Below are positions 62,789 to 64,000 of a stretch of 64,000 bases of DNA, piece by piece. The DNA is from Cranoglanis bouderius (taxonomy: Eukaryota; Chordata; Actinopteri; Siluriformes; Cranoglanididae), in NCBI GenBank assembly GCA_023630585.1, contig CM042539.1, positions 21,884,755 through 21,948,754 of the forward strand. Direction: 5' to 3'. The first letter of the stretch is position 1. Every line of letters starts with the position of its first letter. The notes below the pieces were generated by a model. It ran no database searches. It was not told where the DNA came from and saw only the letters and a list, made by a program, of their open reading frames with translations. Both the position numbers and the translations under genes were made by a program.

Positions 62789-63296
62789 GTTTTAAGTATT
62801 ATTAGTTGTATCTACCATAAACGTAAATGTGTAACATGGTTTAAATATTATTTTTAGACATTAAGTCTGTTTGCTCTTTTACCTTTCTGGCTTAATTAAC
62901 AACTGAATTTTTGCCTTTTTTTTTTCTTCTTCATACTAATCACAATTTAATGAGCCATTCCCGCTTGCAGGTGAGAAAAAAGGTCCCTTTTTTCTTATTT
63001 TTAATGGCTGACATATGGCCCCATATGCAGTTGACAGTCACTGCTGATTACATGTTGTGTGCAGACGCATGAACTACTGTCTTGAATTAGCGGAAGCAGA
63101 TTGTAACTGGATTTTATTCATGGAGCACACTGAGCCTGGAGTGAACTGTTAGGCTAAATAAGGCAAGACTATTTCAAATAAACCTGGATTTTATTAGCAC
63201 ACTCTGTGGAATACCTCCCAGACTGGGGTCAGAACACAGACACTGGGGTAATTCATAATACAGAAACAGGGACGGTTTATAAACGACAGAGATGGA
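62789..63296 (+). repeat. Tandem segmental duplication, copy 2
   Basis: This is the partner of 61413-61919, starting 12 bases after the LTR at 62368-62777. The final 150 bases continue to about 63463 as what looks like a minus-strand LTR (TGTTAGGC at 63147 to ACACAACA near 63464, with TAATAAAATCC on the minus strand), without a matching TSD. Confidence 0.88.
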
Positions 63297-64000
63297 TTTA
63301 CTGTTGACAAAGTTGCAGAACCTACACAGTAAATGGCAACACAGGGAAACATAAAAGGTTTGATTGCACAAATTAATGAGGGGTAACAGGAAACCAGGGA
63401 ACCAACAACAAGATGTGGGCAAAGACAGGACCAAACCAGAAGTTGAAACATAAACACACAACATATGTTGCGGTTGTGATGGAAGTCTGGTGTGAACAAG
63501 TGCAAGAAAAGCTGAGACAGGAATCTATTTGTCTTTATTAGTGTAATCCATGGTTTTTCATTTCAGAAAGAACAAAAAAGGTTATATGCAAGCGAGTTAT
63601 TCAAAAAAAATTTTTATTTTTTTTGCTTTAAAAACATCAACATTACAAATAGGTTCTTGTAGTTCTCTTTTGTCTGTTTTTCATCATTTCAGATTAATTA
63701 CAAGGCCAAAATTAATAAATAATCTTGAATGAATCAGATGTGTATACTGGGTAGCTAGTAGCAAGATGAGCATAGATTAAAGACTGCTATCAGTTCCTGA
63801 TGTACTGCTGACATAGATCGCTATCTGTTTTTTTAAAGTAGGAAAAGGGTGATGGTAAAGGAAGACAAAATGGACGCTGAAAAAAATAGCATAATGTTCA
63901 AGGTGCTGCAGTTTAAGAATATTTAAATCACCCATTTTGGGTATTTCAGCATATTTTGATCCCAGTTTTAACATATATATTTTTAAAAAATCGTTTTTCT

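Overview
This window looks like teleost nuclear DNA. It is AT-rich and CpG-poor outside one island, and full of di-, tri- and tetranucleotide runs. It carries several fish-type Tc1/mariner copies, tRNA-derived SINEs, an L2/CR1-type LINE end, a hAT element and Ty3/gypsy-like LTR elements. A catfish-like (siluriform) source is only a guess from the look of the repeats. All family assignments come from reading the sequence and from memory of the families; no search was run.

The one host-gene feature I can support is on the minus strand at 54945-55058: the first coding exon of a ZNF804A/ZNF804B-type zinc-finger gene. It starts at an ATG, encodes 38 residues and ends at a GT donor. It lies in the only real CpG island (about 54.88-55.5 kb). 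About 1 kb upstream is a REST/NRSF-like site with an expanded spacer (56064-56090). No second exon was recognised, so positions 1-54944 are probably the start of a very long first intron, as in other vertebrate ZNF804 genes. A direct duplication of about 310-330 bp (54083-54392 and 57071-57401) brackets the exon and promoter, and both copies run into long TG arrays.

Layout from left to right. 0-9 kb: SINE, solo LTR with target-site duplication (TSD), CT and CA runs. 9.3-10.3 kb: a rearranged Tc1 element. 11.1-11.8 kb: homeodomain-motif-rich unique DNA, a candidate conserved element. 11.9-13.1 kb: a giant AAT/ATT hairpin and dispersed repeats. 13.7-15.4 kb: LINE and SINE fragments. 20.2-20.9 kb: solo LTR with TSD. 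22.1-24.9 kb: a TSD-flanked LTR element holding a dead LINE, a Gag-like start and a 13-residue repeat array. 26-30 kb: a hAT transposase fragment, a dispersed duplicate pair and a Tc1 with intact ends. 32-35 kb: three Tc1 remnants. 37.8-39.5 kb: a second LTR-associated array of the same repeat in higher-order form. 41.4-45 kb: a foldback element, a Tc1 end, SINEs and a hAT nested in a Tc1. 47.9-49.1 kb: a candidate conserved element, then a degenerate minisatellite. 53-57.7 kb: the znf804 promoter region. 58-63.5 kb: gypsy pol remnant (minus), chromodomain integrase end (plus), two LTRs and a tandem duplication of about 0.5 kb.

The most unusual signal is the pair of tandem-repeat coding regions (23.7-24.5 and 38.3-39.5 kb). 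Both derive from a 39-bp/13-residue unit of ELQPE type, and both follow LTRs sharing one U3 motif. This suggests a repeat-carrying, probably non-autonomous LTR family. The SINE and LINE copies also share a 3' tail, as expected of a LINE-SINE partnership.
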